Positions 29,038 to 38,247 of a stretch of DNA of 64,000 nucleotides are shown piece by piece; within the stretch, counting starts at the first letter, position 1; each line of letters starts with the position of its first letter. The stretch comes from Corynebacterium ammoniagenes DSM 20306 (lineage in GTDB: Bacteria; Actinomycetota; Actinomycetes; Mycobacteriales; Mycobacteriaceae). The DNA lies in the NCBI RefSeq assembly GCF_001941425.1, contig NZ_CP009244.1:1116001-1180000 (forward strand), in the 5' to 3' direction. Position numbers and translations under genes: made by a program. The notes below the pieces were generated by a model. The model worked only from the letters and a program-made list of their open reading frames with translations. It was not told the DNA's origin and did no database searches.

Positions 29038-29802
29038 ATGTCTGTGGCAATTCGCGTTATTCCCTGCCTCGATGTTGATCAGGGCCGAGTAGTAAAAGGC
29101 GTGAACTTTGAAAACCTCCGCGACGCCGGCGATCCCGTCGAGCTTGCAAAGCGCTACAACGAACTAGGCGCTGACGAGCTGACCTTCCTCGATGTATCTG
29201 CCTCTAAGCACGGGCGCGGAACCATGCTGGAAGTAGTGCGTCGCACCGCAGATCAGATCTTTATTCCCTTGACCGTCGGTGGTGGTGTGCGCTCTGCTGA
29301 CGATGTGCGCGAGCTACTTCGCGCAGGTGCAGACAAGGTCTCGGTCAATACCTCGGCGATTGCGCGCCCTGAGCTCTTGCGTGAGCTGGCAGATATCTTT
29401 GGCTCCCAGTGCATCGTGCTATCCGTGGATGCACGCCGCAGCTCCGAGCAGCCGTCGGGCTATGAAGTCACTACTCACGGTGGCACCAAATCAGCGGGCT
29501 TGGACGCTTTGGAATGGGCACGCCAGGGCGAAGAGCTCGGCGTGGGGGAGATTTTGTTGAACTCCATGGATGGCGATGGCACGCGCAACGGCTTTGATAT
29601 TGAGATGCTCAAGGCCGTGCGCGAGGTCGTTTCTGTGCCTGTTATTGCCTCCGGTGGCGCAGGAAAAGCAGCAGATTTCCCACCGGCGGTCGAAGCTGGC
29701 GCACAAGCTGTACTAGCGGCATCTATCTTCCACTTTGGTGAAGTGACCATCGACGAGGTTAAAAATGAGCTCTCGCAGGCAGGATATGAGGTACGTAAGT
29801 GA
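29038..29802 (+). CDS. hisF: Imidazole glycerol phosphate synthase, cyclase subunit
   Basis: HisF uses the ammonia from HisH to form imidazole glycerol phosphate and AICAR from PRFAR. The 254-residue barrel carries the two catalytic aspartates in [17 protein letters not shown] and VLSVDARR. An AAAAGGAG ribosome site precedes the ATG, and 45 bp separate it from impA. It overlaps hisI by 4 bp. Confidence 0.97.
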   Translation: MSVAIRVIPCLDVDQGRVVKGVNFENLRDAGDPVELAKRYNELGADELTFLDVSASKHGRGTMLEVVRRTADQIFIPLTVGGGVRSADDVRELLRAGADKVSVNTSAIARPELLRELADIFGSQCIVLSVDARRSSEQPSGYEVTTHGGTKSAGLDALEWARQGEELGVGEILLNSMDGDGTRNGFDIEMLKAVREVVSVPVIASGGAGKAADFPPAVEAGAQAVLAASIFHFGEVTIDEVKNELSQAGYEVRK

Positions 29803-30218
29803 GCAATGACACCACCAGCGGCTCGGAGTCATCCGGGGATAACCGCACCGCCCCAGAAGACTATGAGCTAGCTCCTGATATTGCAGCGCGCTTAAAGCGC
29901 AATGAGCAGGGACTCGTTCCTGCCATCGTCCAGGCCGATACTGGGGAAGTGCTCATGATGGCGTGGATGGATGACCACGCGTTGGCGCACTCTTTAATGA
30001 CGCGCAAGGGTACGTATTTCTCCCGATCGCGTAATGAATATTGGGTAAAAGGCGAGACCTCTGGCAATGTACAAGAGGTAATCGGTGCACGACTAGATTG
30101 TGATGGCGACACCATTTTGCTGACCGTGCGTCAGTCCGGTGGTGCATGCCATACGGGTGATAGGACCTGCTTTGATGCAGATGACCTGCTTCACCCACAA
30201 CCTAAGAATCCTTCTTAA
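29799..30218 (+). CDS. hisI: Phosphoribosyl-AMP cyclohydrolase
   Basis: HisI opens the purine ring of phosphoribosyl-AMP. The 139 residues contain [15 protein letters not shown], the metal-binding DCDGDT and the zinc cysteines in [12 protein letters not shown]. The hydrophilic N-terminal 25 residues are an extension. It is the monofunctional form: the HisE pyrophosphohydrolase must be encoded elsewhere. The GTGA start overlaps the hisF stop. Confidence 0.97.
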   Translation: MSNDTTSGSESSGDNRTAPEDYELAPDIAARLKRNEQGLVPAIVQADTGEVLMMAWMDDHALAHSLMTRKGTYFSRSRNEYWVKGETSGNVQEVIGARLDCDGDTILLTVRQSGGACHTGDRTCFDADDLLHPQPKNPS

Positions 30219-30234
30219 GGAGAAGTGATCTTTC

Positions 30235-30870
30235 ATGGGTAGGCGAATCGGCCCCTTGCTCTTTGCCATAGCAGCGATTGTTTTATGGCTGTCCTCGCGC
30301 GCGACATGGGTAACAGCGCACGTCGAAGATGAACTCTCGGGCGGGCAAACCATACCGCTGAACGGCAGCTTCTGGTCTTTGGAATTGATGGGCCTGACCC
30401 TGCTGTTGCTAGCTGGCGCCCTTGCCGGTGTCGCACTGCGCCGCATCGGCCGCCGGATCGTTGGCATCATCGGCGCTTTAGCGGGTGCCGCCGTGGCGTG
30501 GGGTCCGCTGCAATTGCTCACCGGTGGGGCAGATCCAGTGCGTGCGCAGGAATTGCTGCAAAGCAGTGAAGCTAATGACAACGCGGTGGATAATGTCTCG
30601 ATTTCCGCCTGGGCTCAGGTGGTCTCGGTGGATGTTTCCCAACTAGGACCATTGTTTGCAGTACTCGCGGGCGCTGCAGCTGTCTTCGGCGGCGTGCTCT
30701 TGGCCATGCAGCCGGGGGTAGACAAGCCACGCTCTCATAAATATGAAACCTCTGCGGCACGCGAAGAGGCTTTGGCCGAAGACCTGCAGAATTCCCCGGA
30801 TTCTGGCCGTGTGATGTGGGACGCACTGGATGCTGATATCGATCCGACGGATTTACCTCACCAGAAATAG
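30235..30870 (+). CDS. TIGR02234/Trp_oprn_chp family membrane protein
   Basis: The 211-residue protein has about four membrane helices (near 8-22, 44-62, 70-90 and 140-160) and a polar C-terminus of about 45 residues. The family is named for its occurrence in actinobacterial trp clusters; in mycobacteria it lies between trpE and trpC. Here it follows hisI by 16 bp and precedes a trpC homologue, with trpE, trpB and trpA absent. Its function is unknown. An AAGGAG site precedes the ATG. Confidence 0.85.
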   Translation: MGRRIGPLLFAIAAIVLWLSSRATWVTAHVEDELSGGQTIPLNGSFWSLELMGLTLLLLAGALAGVALRRIGRRIVGIIGALAGAAVAWGPLQLLTGGADPVRAQELLQSSEANDNAVDNVSISAWAQVVSVDVSQLGPLFAVLAGAAAVFGGVLLAMQPGVDKPRSHKYETSAAREEALAEDLQNSPDSGRVMWDALDADIDPTDLPHQK

Positions 30871-30929
30871 TGCACGATTTCATTTTCTATAGCTGAGCAA
30901 GATAGCCTAGTTGTGATCTAGACTTCACT

Positions 30930-30935
30930 TATCTT
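30930..30935 (+). promoter_or_regulatory. Candidate -10 element of the trpC-like gene
   Basis: TATCTT fits TAnnnT and would give a leader of about 17 bases containing the ribosome site GGGAGG. The 88-bp gap after the membrane-protein gene supports a separate promoter. Confidence 0.35.
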
Positions 30936-30958
30936 GAGTTCAGAACGGGAGGTATGGA

Positions 30959-31786
30959 GTGCCAGCCCCGATCGCTGTAGAAAATATTTTGCGCGATGTG
31001 CTTGATGATGTTGCAGCGCGCGAAGCAGCGGTGTCCTTCCAAGACGTCAAAGCCCGTTCGCGCAGCATGGCACCGCCACGGGATGCACGAGCTGCATTAC
31101 TGCGCAATGGATGCTCAGTGATTACTGAACTCAAACGCGCGGTTCCTTTCAAAGGCCCCATTCCGTATTTAGATTCCCCACATTCCATGGCGAATCTTGC
31201 CGCGAATTTAGAAGATGTCGGCGTGCACTTAATGGCATGTCAGACCGAGAAGCGAAGATTCCACGGTTCACTGGAAGATATGGCCGCGGTGCGCGAAGCG
31301 ACTACCGTGCCCATGATTTGCCGGGATCTCATCGTGGACCCGTATCAAATCCATGAAGCACGATGTTATGGCGCAGATGTAGTGCCGCTGCAAGTGGCGT
31401 TATTGGAGCAAGCGCGCTTGGAATCATTGCTCGACCGCATCGAGTCTTTAGGCATGGTGGCCTTATTAGAAGTGCGTAACCCAGAAGAAGTCGACCGGGC
31501 GATACAAGCAGGGGGAACGGTCGTGGGGATTAATGCCTGGTCCGTAACCTCTGATGCTCTGCATCGAGAAGCTTTTGCGGATATCGTTCCGGGATTGCCA
31601 GAAAGTGTTATTAGAATCGCTGTTGGTGGGGTGCAATCGCCGAAAGAATTATTAAGCTACGCCTCGCTCGGCGCCGATGCCATCATGGTGGGCGAATCCG
31701 TACTACGAGCGCAAAGCCCGTCAGCTTTGGCACGCAGCCTCGTTGCCACCGGACAACACCCGGCCTGCCCATCTCGTAAGGTCTAG
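30959..31786 (+). CDS. Divergent indole-3-glycerol-phosphate synthase homologue, catalytic residues altered
   Basis: The 275-residue protein aligns by eye along the whole IGPS barrel. It keeps Glu57 and Lys59 (ITELKRA), Glu171 (LLEVRN) and Asn192 (VGINAW). However, the general-acid lysine of KDF is Arg122 (CRDL), the second catalytic Glu and its Ser neighbour of ESGI are Val222 and Gly223 (AVGGV), and the SP of KRASPS is VP. Canonical IGPS activity (Lys and Glu essential) is therefore doubtful. It may have a changed substrate or no catalysis. The GTG start has a good ribosome site, and the frame is intact, so it is maintained. C. glutamicum has a homologue in the same place, separate from its trp operon. 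Confidence 0.85.
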   Translation: MPAPIAVENILRDVLDDVAAREAAVSFQDVKARSRSMAPPRDARAALLRNGCSVITELKRAVPFKGPIPYLDSPHSMANLAANLEDVGVHLMACQTEKRRFHGSLEDMAAVREATTVPMICRDLIVDPYQIHEARCYGADVVPLQVALLEQARLESLLDRIESLGMVALLEVRNPEEVDRAIQAGGTVVGINAWSVTSDALHREAFADIVPGLPESVIRIAVGGVQSPKELLSYASLGADAIMVGESVLRAQSPSALARSLVATGQHPACPSRKV

Positions 31787-31822
31787 TGCCTAAGCACCTG
31801 CTTAATATGGCACACTGAGCAT

Positions 31823-32770
31823 GTGCAAACGATGATTTTGGCTAATATTCCATCGCCACCACAAGGTGTGTGGCACCTCGGCCCGCTTCCCATTCGCGCT
31901 TATGCCCTATGCATCATCCTCGGCATTTTAGTCGCGCTGTGGTTGACAGTCCGCCGTTATACCGCGATGGGTGGCAACCCCGACACAGTCTGGGACGCCG
32001 CTATCGTGGTTATCCCGGCTGGCATTATCGGCGGCAGGCTCTATCACGTTGCCACCGACTACGATAAGTACTTTTGTGCAGACTGTAACCCGGTGGATGC
32101 CCTTAAAATCACCAATGGTGGCCTTGGCATCTGGGGCGCGGTTGCACTCGGCGCTATCGCCGTGTGGGTGATGTTTAAAATCAAGGGCATCCCCATGGGG
32201 CCTTTTGCGGATGCCGTGGCACCTGGACTGGTGTTGGCACAGGGAATTGGCCGTTTAGGCAACTGGTTTAACCAGGAACTCTATGGCGCAGAAACCACGG
32301 TTCCATGGGCGCTGGATATCTACTACCGCGTGGATGCAGCCGGGCGCAATGCACCAATCTCGGGTCGCTCAACCGGGGAGATCATCGCCTCGGTACATCC
32401 CACATTCCTATATGAGCTGATTTGGAATGTCCTCGTGTGCCTCTTTTTGCTGTGGGCACACCGCGCGTGGAAGCTGGGCCACGGCCGCGTCTTCGCACTC
32501 TACGTTGCTGGCTACACGCTGGGCCGCTTCTTCATTGAAAATATGCGCGTAGATGAAGCAACCATGGTCTTTGGCTTCCGCATCAACGCGATTGTCTCCG
32601 TGGTGGTCTTCATCATTGCCATCATCGTGTTCTTCAGCTTGAAAAAGGGCAAGGAAACCCCCGTCGAGGTGGATCCGAAATACCATGCGGCGCTTGCCGA
32701 AAAACAGCAGGAAGACGGCGACGAGGCATCCGAGTCCACGGATAGTTCGGCGACACCAGGAAAGTCCTAG
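31823..32770 (+). CDS. lgt: Prolipoprotein diacylglyceryl transferase
   Basis: Lgt moves diacylglycerol from phosphatidylglycerol to the lipobox cysteine. The 315-residue protein has seven or so membrane helices, with [12 protein letters not shown] near the N-terminus, the invariant arginine in [13 protein letters not shown] (near 148) and [12 protein letters not shown]. The C-terminal 40 residues are a hydrophilic tail. GTG at 31823 is used; an ATG three codons later is possible. The place after trpC-like and before pyk matches mycobacteria (trpCBA-lgt-...-pykA). Confidence 0.95.
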   Translation: MQTMILANIPSPPQGVWHLGPLPIRAYALCIILGILVALWLTVRRYTAMGGNPDTVWDAAIVVIPAGIIGGRLYHVATDYDKYFCADCNPVDALKITNGGLGIWGAVALGAIAVWVMFKIKGIPMGPFADAVAPGLVLAQGIGRLGNWFNQELYGAETTVPWALDIYYRVDAAGRNAPISGRSTGEIIASVHPTFLYELIWNVLVCLFLLWAHRAWKLGHGRVFALYVAGYTLGRFFIENMRVDEATMVFGFRINAIVSVVVFIIAIIVFFSLKKGKETPVEVDPKYHAALAEKQQEDGDEASESTDSSATPGKS

Positions 32771-32951
32771 CAGGAAAGATTGACCGGAAATCTTCGGTGG
32801 GCACGCATTAGATGCCCGTTTCTACCGGGTGTTTCCGTTTTGGTTTGCTTCTTTTGGCTCTTTTTGGGCTGTAGTAGTAGCAGCGGGCTCCAACTGCGGG
32901 TAGGTTAGGAGACGTTGATTACTGCTAGAAATGAAGAGGTTAGGCACACAT

Positions 32952-34370
32952 ATGCTGGATAGAAGAACTAAAATCGTCTGTACTCTTGGTCCCGCTGTAG
33001 CCAGCGAGGACGCAATTTTGCGACTCGTTCAAGACGGCATGAATGTTGCCCGTCTCAACTTCTCGCATGGTGAGCACGCCGACCACGAACAAAACTACAA
33101 CTGGGTTCGCTCGGCCACGGATGCCACCGGCCGCGCAGTCGGTATTTTGGCTGACTTGCAAGGACCAAAAATCCGTCTGGGACGGTTTACCAACGGCTCT
33201 GAGATGTGGGAAAACGGCGAAATCGTTCGCATTACCGTCGATGATGTCGAAGGTACCCACGACCGCGTCTCCACGACCTATAAGAACCTGGCGCAGGATG
33301 CGCAGCCAGGTGATCGCTTGCTTATCGATGACGGCAAGGTCGCCATCGAGTGCATCGAGGTAGATGGCAACGATGTTGTCTGTCGCGTGACCGAAGGCGG
33401 CCCAGTATCCAATAACAAGGGCGTTTCTTTGCCCGGCATGGATATCTCCGTTCCTGCGTTAAGCGACAAGGATAAGGCCGATCTGCGCTTTGCACTGAAG
33501 CTCGGCGTTGATTTCATCGCGCTGTCTTTCGTGCGCTCCCCAGCAGATATTGACTTGGTTCATGAAATCATGGACGAGGAAGGCCGTCGCGTTCCTGTCA
33601 TCGCCAAGCTAGAAAAGCCAGAAGCTGTCGATGCCCTCGAATCCATCATCTTGGCTTTCGACGCGGTCATGGTCGCCCGTGGTGACCTCGGCGTGGAAGT
33701 CCCACTTGAGCAGGTTCCACTGGTGCAAAAGCGTGCCGTGCAAATTGCGCGTGAGAACGCCAAGCCCGTCATTGTGGCAACCCAGATGCTGGATTCCATG
33801 ATTGAAAACTCGCGCCCCACCCGTGCGGAAGCATCAGACGTCGCGAACGCAGTGCTAGATGGCGCCGATGCCGTCATGCTGTCTGGTGAAACCTCCGTCG
33901 GTGTTGACCCACACAACGTGGTGCGCACGATGGCTCGTATTGTCCAGCGCGCGGAAACTGATGGCCGTGTGCCACCGCTATCGCATGTTCCTCGCACCAA
34001 GCGTGGCGTTATTTCCTACTCGGCGCGTGATATCGCTGAGCGCTTGAATGCCAAGGCTATCGTCGCCTTTACTACCTCGGGTGATACCGCCAAGCGTGTG
34101 GCTCGTCTGCATTCGCAGTTGCCACTGTTGGTCTTTACCCCGCACGAGGCTGTCCGTTCCCAGCTCGCTTTGACCTGGGGCGCGCAGACCTTCTTGACTC
34201 CAGATGTGGACTCCACCGATGAGATGATGCTGTCGATGGATAAGGCATTGCTGGAAATGGACGATTACGAAAAGGGCGATTTGGTTGTCGTCGTTGCTGG
34301 TACCCCAGCAGGTATCGCCGGCAATACCAATATGATTCACGCCCACGGTCTGGGAGAAGCAGTCAGCTAA
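32952..34370 (+). CDS. pyk: Pyruvate kinase
   Basis: Pyk transfers phosphate from phosphoenolpyruvate to ADP, the last step of glycolysis. The 472 residues match the C. glutamicum enzyme closely as I recall it: DRRTKIVCTLGPA at the start, DLQGPKIRLGRF, the substrate region VARGDLGVEVPLEQVP and ATQMLDSMIENSRPTRAEASD. The ATG at 32952 gives MLDRRTK, in line with the relatives; an ATG at 32931 adds seven residues. The 182 bp upstream contain a CCCG/CGGG hairpin and no other clear feature. It is followed by a strong terminator. Confidence 0.96.
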   Translation: MLDRRTKIVCTLGPAVASEDAILRLVQDGMNVARLNFSHGEHADHEQNYNWVRSATDATGRAVGILADLQGPKIRLGRFTNGSEMWENGEIVRITVDDVEGTHDRVSTTYKNLAQDAQPGDRLLIDDGKVAIECIEVDGNDVVCRVTEGGPVSNNKGVSLPGMDISVPALSDKDKADLRFALKLGVDFIALSFVRSPADIDLVHEIMDEEGRRVPVIAKLEKPEAVDALESIILAFDAVMVARGDLGVEVPLEQVPLVQKRAVQIARENAKPVIVATQMLDSMIENSRPTRAEASDVANAVLDGADAVMLSGETSVGVDPHNVVRTMARIVQRAETDGRVPPLSHVPRTKRGVISYSARDIAERLNAKAIVAFTTSGDTAKRVARLHSQLPLLVFTPHEAVRSQLALTWGAQTFLTPDVDSTDEMMLSMDKALLEMDDYEKGDLVVVVAGTPAGIAGNTNMIHAHGLGEAVS

Positions 34371-34402
34371 CCCCCGGCATCCGCATGATTTAATATGCAT
34401 CT

Positions 34403-34447
34403 AGCCGCTACCTGCCCACGTTGTGTGGGAAAGTAGCGGCTATTTTT
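34403..34447 (+). terminator. Terminator of pyk
   Basis: AGCCGCTAC (34403-34411) pairs with GTAGCGGCT (34433-34441), with an inner CCCAC/GTGGG stem, then ATTTTTAT. It is a textbook intrinsic terminator. Confidence 0.92.
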
Positions 34448-34464
34448 ATCAGGTCATGGCGAAG

Positions 34465-35607
34465 CTACGCGCGGTCGCTATCAAGCGGGACTTGTCCGCG
34501 CATGAGGATGCGCGCGGTGCGAATGAGTGTAGTGGAGGCCAGCTCACCATCTGCGTAGTCAGCAGCGGCAATAACCGCGCCTGAGGGAGTACCCAGCCGC
34601 ACGATGCTGTGCTCGGTGCTCTGCTCGGGGCTCTGCTCAGTTCTGTGGTGGCCGGTGATATCAGAGACCAACGTTCCTGGCACCGCCGCAGCGGCTGCGA
34701 GACACATGGCACCGGTCCCGGGAACCGCCAAGTGTGCTTTGCCCATTGAGATCATGCGCACCATGATGTCCACAGAATCCGCCGCCAAATCTGCGCCATC
34801 TAACGTGGTGGAATCTTGCGGCGGTGCAATAACGGCAATCTTCGGCACTACCTCCGGGCAGGTCTGAAACCCCATGGCGGCAGCACCTGCCTGCCGCAAC
34901 CTTTCCAATAAAGCCATCGCCGGCCTATTAGCGTCAATTTCTCCAGGAAGTTCTGTGCCGCTCAGACCGACATCGGTGGCACGCACGATAACCACGGGCA
35001 GGGTGGAGTCCACTAAAGACACCGTGATAGCGCTGCCATCGTCATCTAAGACATTCGTCGGGGAGCCCGTGGGCAACAAGCCAGCGGTCCGGCTGCCTGC
35101 AGGAGACGGGTAGCTCAGCTGAATCGGCGAGCTCGTACCGGCTACTCCCGGCAATTCGACGGCACCCGTAGTTGCGGCACGACCGTTGACAACTTCCAAC
35201 GTGACCGTGACGGTCTTGGAGGTATTGGTGTTAAATAGTTGAAATTCCTGCTGCCCATCCGGGGAAGAAATAATGCCTGCTTCTAGCGCAAAGGGGATAA
35301 CTCCTGATGAGAGGTTGCCGCAGTTACCGGAATAATCAATGTGGTCGATTCCTACTTCCACCTGCCCGAAGGTGTAGTCCACGTCGAATCCCTCGCGGGT
35401 GCTAGCAGTAACCAACATGACCTTGGATAGGGAAGAAATACCGCCACCCATGCCGTTGAGCTGACGACCGTGTGGATCAGGGGAGCCCATAACATGACAC
35501 AACGCAGCATCCCGGTCAGCGTCATCTGCTGGCAGGTCTGCTGCGTTAAAAAACAAGCCTTTGCTGGTACCGCCACGAATAAAGCAGGCGTTAATCCATT
35601 CCGTCAT
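34465..35607 (-). CDS. PrpF-family isomerase-like protein
   Basis: The 380-residue protein belongs to the PrpF family (diaminopimelate-epimerase fold), which includes aconitate, methylitaconate and oxalomesaconate isomerases. N-terminal ACFIRGGTSKGLFF and GGGISSLSKVM, and then IDYSGNCGNLSSG (Cys at the catalytic position) fit. Substrate is unknown. Near residues 325-340 it has an extra Gln/Glu/Ser-rich stretch encoded by a 12-bp tandem repeat. The ATG at 35607 is preferred over a GTG at 35616. It follows glgP by about 60 bp on the same strand. Confidence 0.82.
   Translation of the reverse strand: MTEWINACFIRGGTSKGLFFNAADLPADDADRDAALCHVMGSPDPHGRQLNGMGGGISSLSKVMLVTASTREGFDVDYTFGQVEVGIDHIDYSGNCGNLSSGVIPFALEAGIISSPDGQQEFQLFNTNTSKTVTVTLEVVNGRAATTGAVELPGVAGTSSPIQLSYPSPAGSRTAGLLPTGSPTNVLDDDGSAITVSLVDSTLPVVIVRATDVGLSGTELPGEIDANRPAMALLERLRQAGAAAMGFQTCPEVVPKIAVIAPPQDSTTLDGADLAADSVDIMVRMISMGKAHLAVPGTGAMCLAAAAAVPGTLVSDITGHHRTEQSPEQSTEHSIVRLGTPSGAVIAAADYADGELASTTLIRTARILMRGQVPLDSDRA
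34610..34645 (-). repeat. Three 12-bp tandem units within the PrpF-like gene
   Basis: Three imperfect copies of a 12-base unit (TGCTCGGTGCTC, TGCTCGGGGCTC, TGCTCAGTTCTG on the plus strand) encode a Glu-Gln/His-Ser repeat and keep the frame. Confidence 0.8.
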
Positions 35608-35667
35608 ACCTGTCACTGTAGTGGCGGTAAACCTGGAAAGTACCCGGTTTGATGGCGAATTTTCGGC

Positions 35668-38124
35668 TTAGAGCTTGCGCTTCTTCGTCCTTTTCGCGAC
35701 GGTCTTCTTCGCTTTCTTCACCGGGCTGGCCGCTGTGCTGGCAGCAGGAGCTGTAATCGGAGTGGGTTGAATTTTCCATACTTCATTCGCGTAGTCAGCA
35801 ATCGTGCGATCAGAGGAGAAGCGGCCCGATTCGCAGATATTGATCCAGCACTTGCGCGCCCAGGCCAATTCATCATCCATGTAGTCCTGTGCCATGCGAT
35901 CGCGGGTTTCGTGGTAGTCAGCGAAGTCGCCGAGCACATAGTAGGTATCTTGGGCATGGATTCCATAGCCATCGAGAAGCCCGGAGCGGATATCGCCGAA
36001 CATGCCGGAGTTTTCTGCCCCTAAGGTGCCGTTGGTCAACGCGTCAAGCACACGCGCTAGACCAGGAACCGAGTTGTACAGCTCGCCCGGATTGTAGTTT
36101 TCTTTCAACCCCGGCAATTCTTCTGACTTTGCGCCAAAGATGTAAGCGTTATCCTCACCCACCGCGTCCACGATTTCGACATTGGCTCCATCGAGCGTGC
36201 CCAGCGTCAATGCACCGTTCATCATGAACTTCATATTGGAGGTGCCCGAGGCTTCCTTGCCTGCGGTGGAAATCTGCTCTGAGATATCCGCGGCTGGAAT
36301 AATGTGCTCGGCAGGGGAGACATTGTAGTTTTCTACAAAGACCACGCGGATGAGATCACGGGTGCGCTCGTCATTATTGACCAACTCCGCAACGGTATTG
36401 ATCAATTTGATGATTGCCTTAGCGCGCACGTATCCAGGAGCAGCTTTGGCACCAAAGATGAAGGTACGTGGCGGGACTTCTTCACCGTCTTCTGTGATTC
36501 GGAAGTATAGATCCAAGATGTAGAGCGCGTTCATCAGTTGGCGCTTGTATTCGTGCAAGCGCTTGATCTGCACATCGAAGATGGTTTCGGCATCGACCTC
36601 TGCGCCCTGATGTGCGTGCACCCAGGTGGCAAAGTCTTGCTTATTGGCCTGCTTAATCTCCATCAGTTCCGTCATTATGGCGTCATCATCAACATAGTTG
36701 CGCAAGTCTTGCAGCTTACTGAGGTTGGTTACCCAAGAATCAGAACCCGAAAGACGCGTGAGTAGTTCAGACAGTCGCGGATTGCACATTTCCAGCCAGC
36801 GACGCGGCGTCACACCATTGGTCTTATTATTGAACTTCTCCGGCCACAGGTCGTGCCATTCACTTAAAGTATCGGCCTTGATGATTTCGGTGTGCAAGGC
36901 AGCCACGCCATTGATGGAGTACGCGGCATAAGAGGCAATCCATGCCATGTGCACATAGCCATTGGAAACCGGTGCCATGTACTCAATGCGCTGCGGGTCT
37001 AAACCGCGGTGTGCCATATCTTCGCGAAAGCGACGGTCGATTTCGGCAATGAGCTCCCACAGGCGCCAAAACAGCTTTTGGAAGATGGATACTTCCCAGG
37101 TCTCTAATGCCTCCGCCAGCGTGGTGTGGTTGGTATAGGCAAAGGTTCTGGTCACAACGCCCCAGGCATCATCCCAGCTCATCGCGTGCTCATCGAGCAA
37201 GATGCGCAACAGCTCCGGGATGGCCAGCACGGGGTGGGTGTCATTGAGCTGGATGGAGTTGAATTCATCAAACTTGGTCAGGTCATCGCCGTGATGGGCG
37301 AGGAAGTTGTGGACGATTTCTTGCAGGGAGGCAGAAACAAAGAAGTACTGCTGGCGCACGCGCAGGACTTTGCCTTCATAGGTGGTGTCATTGGGATAGA
37401 GCACGCGGCAGATATCCATGACTTTTTCTCGCTCGACGATGGCTTCGGTAAAACGCTGGGAATTAAAAGCGTCATAATCGAATTCTGCAATCGGCTCAGC
37501 CTTCCACAAACGCAAGGTGCCGACGTTGTTCGTGCCATAGCCGGTAATCGGCATGTCATAGGGGATGGCGCGGACTTCCATGTCATCAAAATGCACGCGC
37601 CATTGTTCGGATGCGCGGCGGACGATGAAGTCATAGCCATTTTCCATCCAGGCATCCGGCTGTTCTACCTGGAACCCATTGTCAAAGCTTTGACGGAACA
37701 GTCCATAGCGATATAACAATCCGTAGCCAGTAACCGGGTAGTCCTGGGTGACGGCAGAGTCGAGGAAACATGAGGCCAAACGCCCAAGCCCGCCATTGCC
37801 CAACGCGGCATCATGTTCGGCCTCTAGAACATCGACAAGCTCGTACCCTGTGTCTTTGATGGCGTCTTTTGCCTGTTGCTCTAACCCTAAGTTGGTGAGG
37901 TTATTGAGCAACGCGCGGCCTTGCAAAAACTCCGCCGAAAAGTAGTGTTGCTGCCGGCCTTGGCCATAGGCTTTCTTGGTCTTTTCCCAATTATCAGCAA
38001 TTTGTTCCATCACTGCCGCCGACAACCCAGACCAAGCTTTGCGGGCAGAAGCAGAGGGAGGAGAGACACCGGCGGCGGCGCGAATATGTCCAGGCAAAGA
38101 GTGCGCAAAGGATGCAGTGTTCAT
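35668..38124 (-). CDS. glgP: Glycogen/maltodextrin phosphorylase
   Basis: GlgP releases glucose 1-phosphate from the non-reducing ends of glycogen. The 818 residues contain NDTHPVLAIPELLR, KRLHEYKRQLMNALY and the pyridoxal-phosphate lysine region GTSNMKFMMNGALTLGTLDG (Lys near 645). It is slightly shorter than E. coli GlgP through the usual differences. The last 28 residues are an Ala/Pro/Lys tail ending KKRKL, which is not part of the fold. It works with GlgX, encoded about 16 kb upstream. The ATG at 38124 is the start. Confidence 0.96.
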   Translation of the reverse strand: MNTASFAHSLPGHIRAAAGVSPPSASARKAWSGLSAAVMEQIADNWEKTKKAYGQGRQQHYFSAEFLQGRALLNNLTNLGLEQQAKDAIKDTGYELVDVLEAEHDAALGNGGLGRLASCFLDSAVTQDYPVTGYGLLYRYGLFRQSFDNGFQVEQPDAWMENGYDFIVRRASEQWRVHFDDMEVRAIPYDMPITGYGTNNVGTLRLWKAEPIAEFDYDAFNSQRFTEAIVEREKVMDICRVLYPNDTTYEGKVLRVRQQYFFVSASLQEIVHNFLAHHGDDLTKFDEFNSIQLNDTHPVLAIPELLRILLDEHAMSWDDAWGVVTRTFAYTNHTTLAEALETWEVSIFQKLFWRLWELIAEIDRRFREDMAHRGLDPQRIEYMAPVSNGYVHMAWIASYAAYSINGVAALHTEIIKADTLSEWHDLWPEKFNNKTNGVTPRRWLEMCNPRLSELLTRLSGSDSWVTNLSKLQDLRNYVDDDAIMTELMEIKQANKQDFATWVHAHQGAEVDAETIFDVQIKRLHEYKRQLMNALYILDLYFRITEDGEEVPPRTFIFGAKAAPGYVRAKAIIKLINTVAELVNNDERTRDLIRVVFVENYNVSPAEHIIPAADISEQISTAGKEASGTSNMKFMMNGALTLGTLDGANVEIVDAVGEDNAYIFGAKSEELPGLKENYNPGELYNSVPGLARVLDALTNGTLGAENSGMFGDIRSGLLDGYGIHAQDTYYVLGDFADYHETRDRMAQDYMDDELAWARKCWINICESGRFSSDRTIADYANEVWKIQPTPITAPAASTAASPVKKAKKTVAKRTKKRKL

Positions 38125-38247
38125 GAACGTGAGACTTCCTTGTACTTAAAGGGGCAAAAGGCCTAACGACTTGAAGCCTAATTGCAAACCCCAACTATTG
38201 CTGGACATCGGGCTACACACCCGATGAGACGCACTAAGCTAAGCCGC

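Noticed and set aside
35629..35650. Hairpin between glgP and the PrpF-like gene
   Set aside because: AAACC/GGTTT with a mismatch and no T-tract; too weak to call a terminator.
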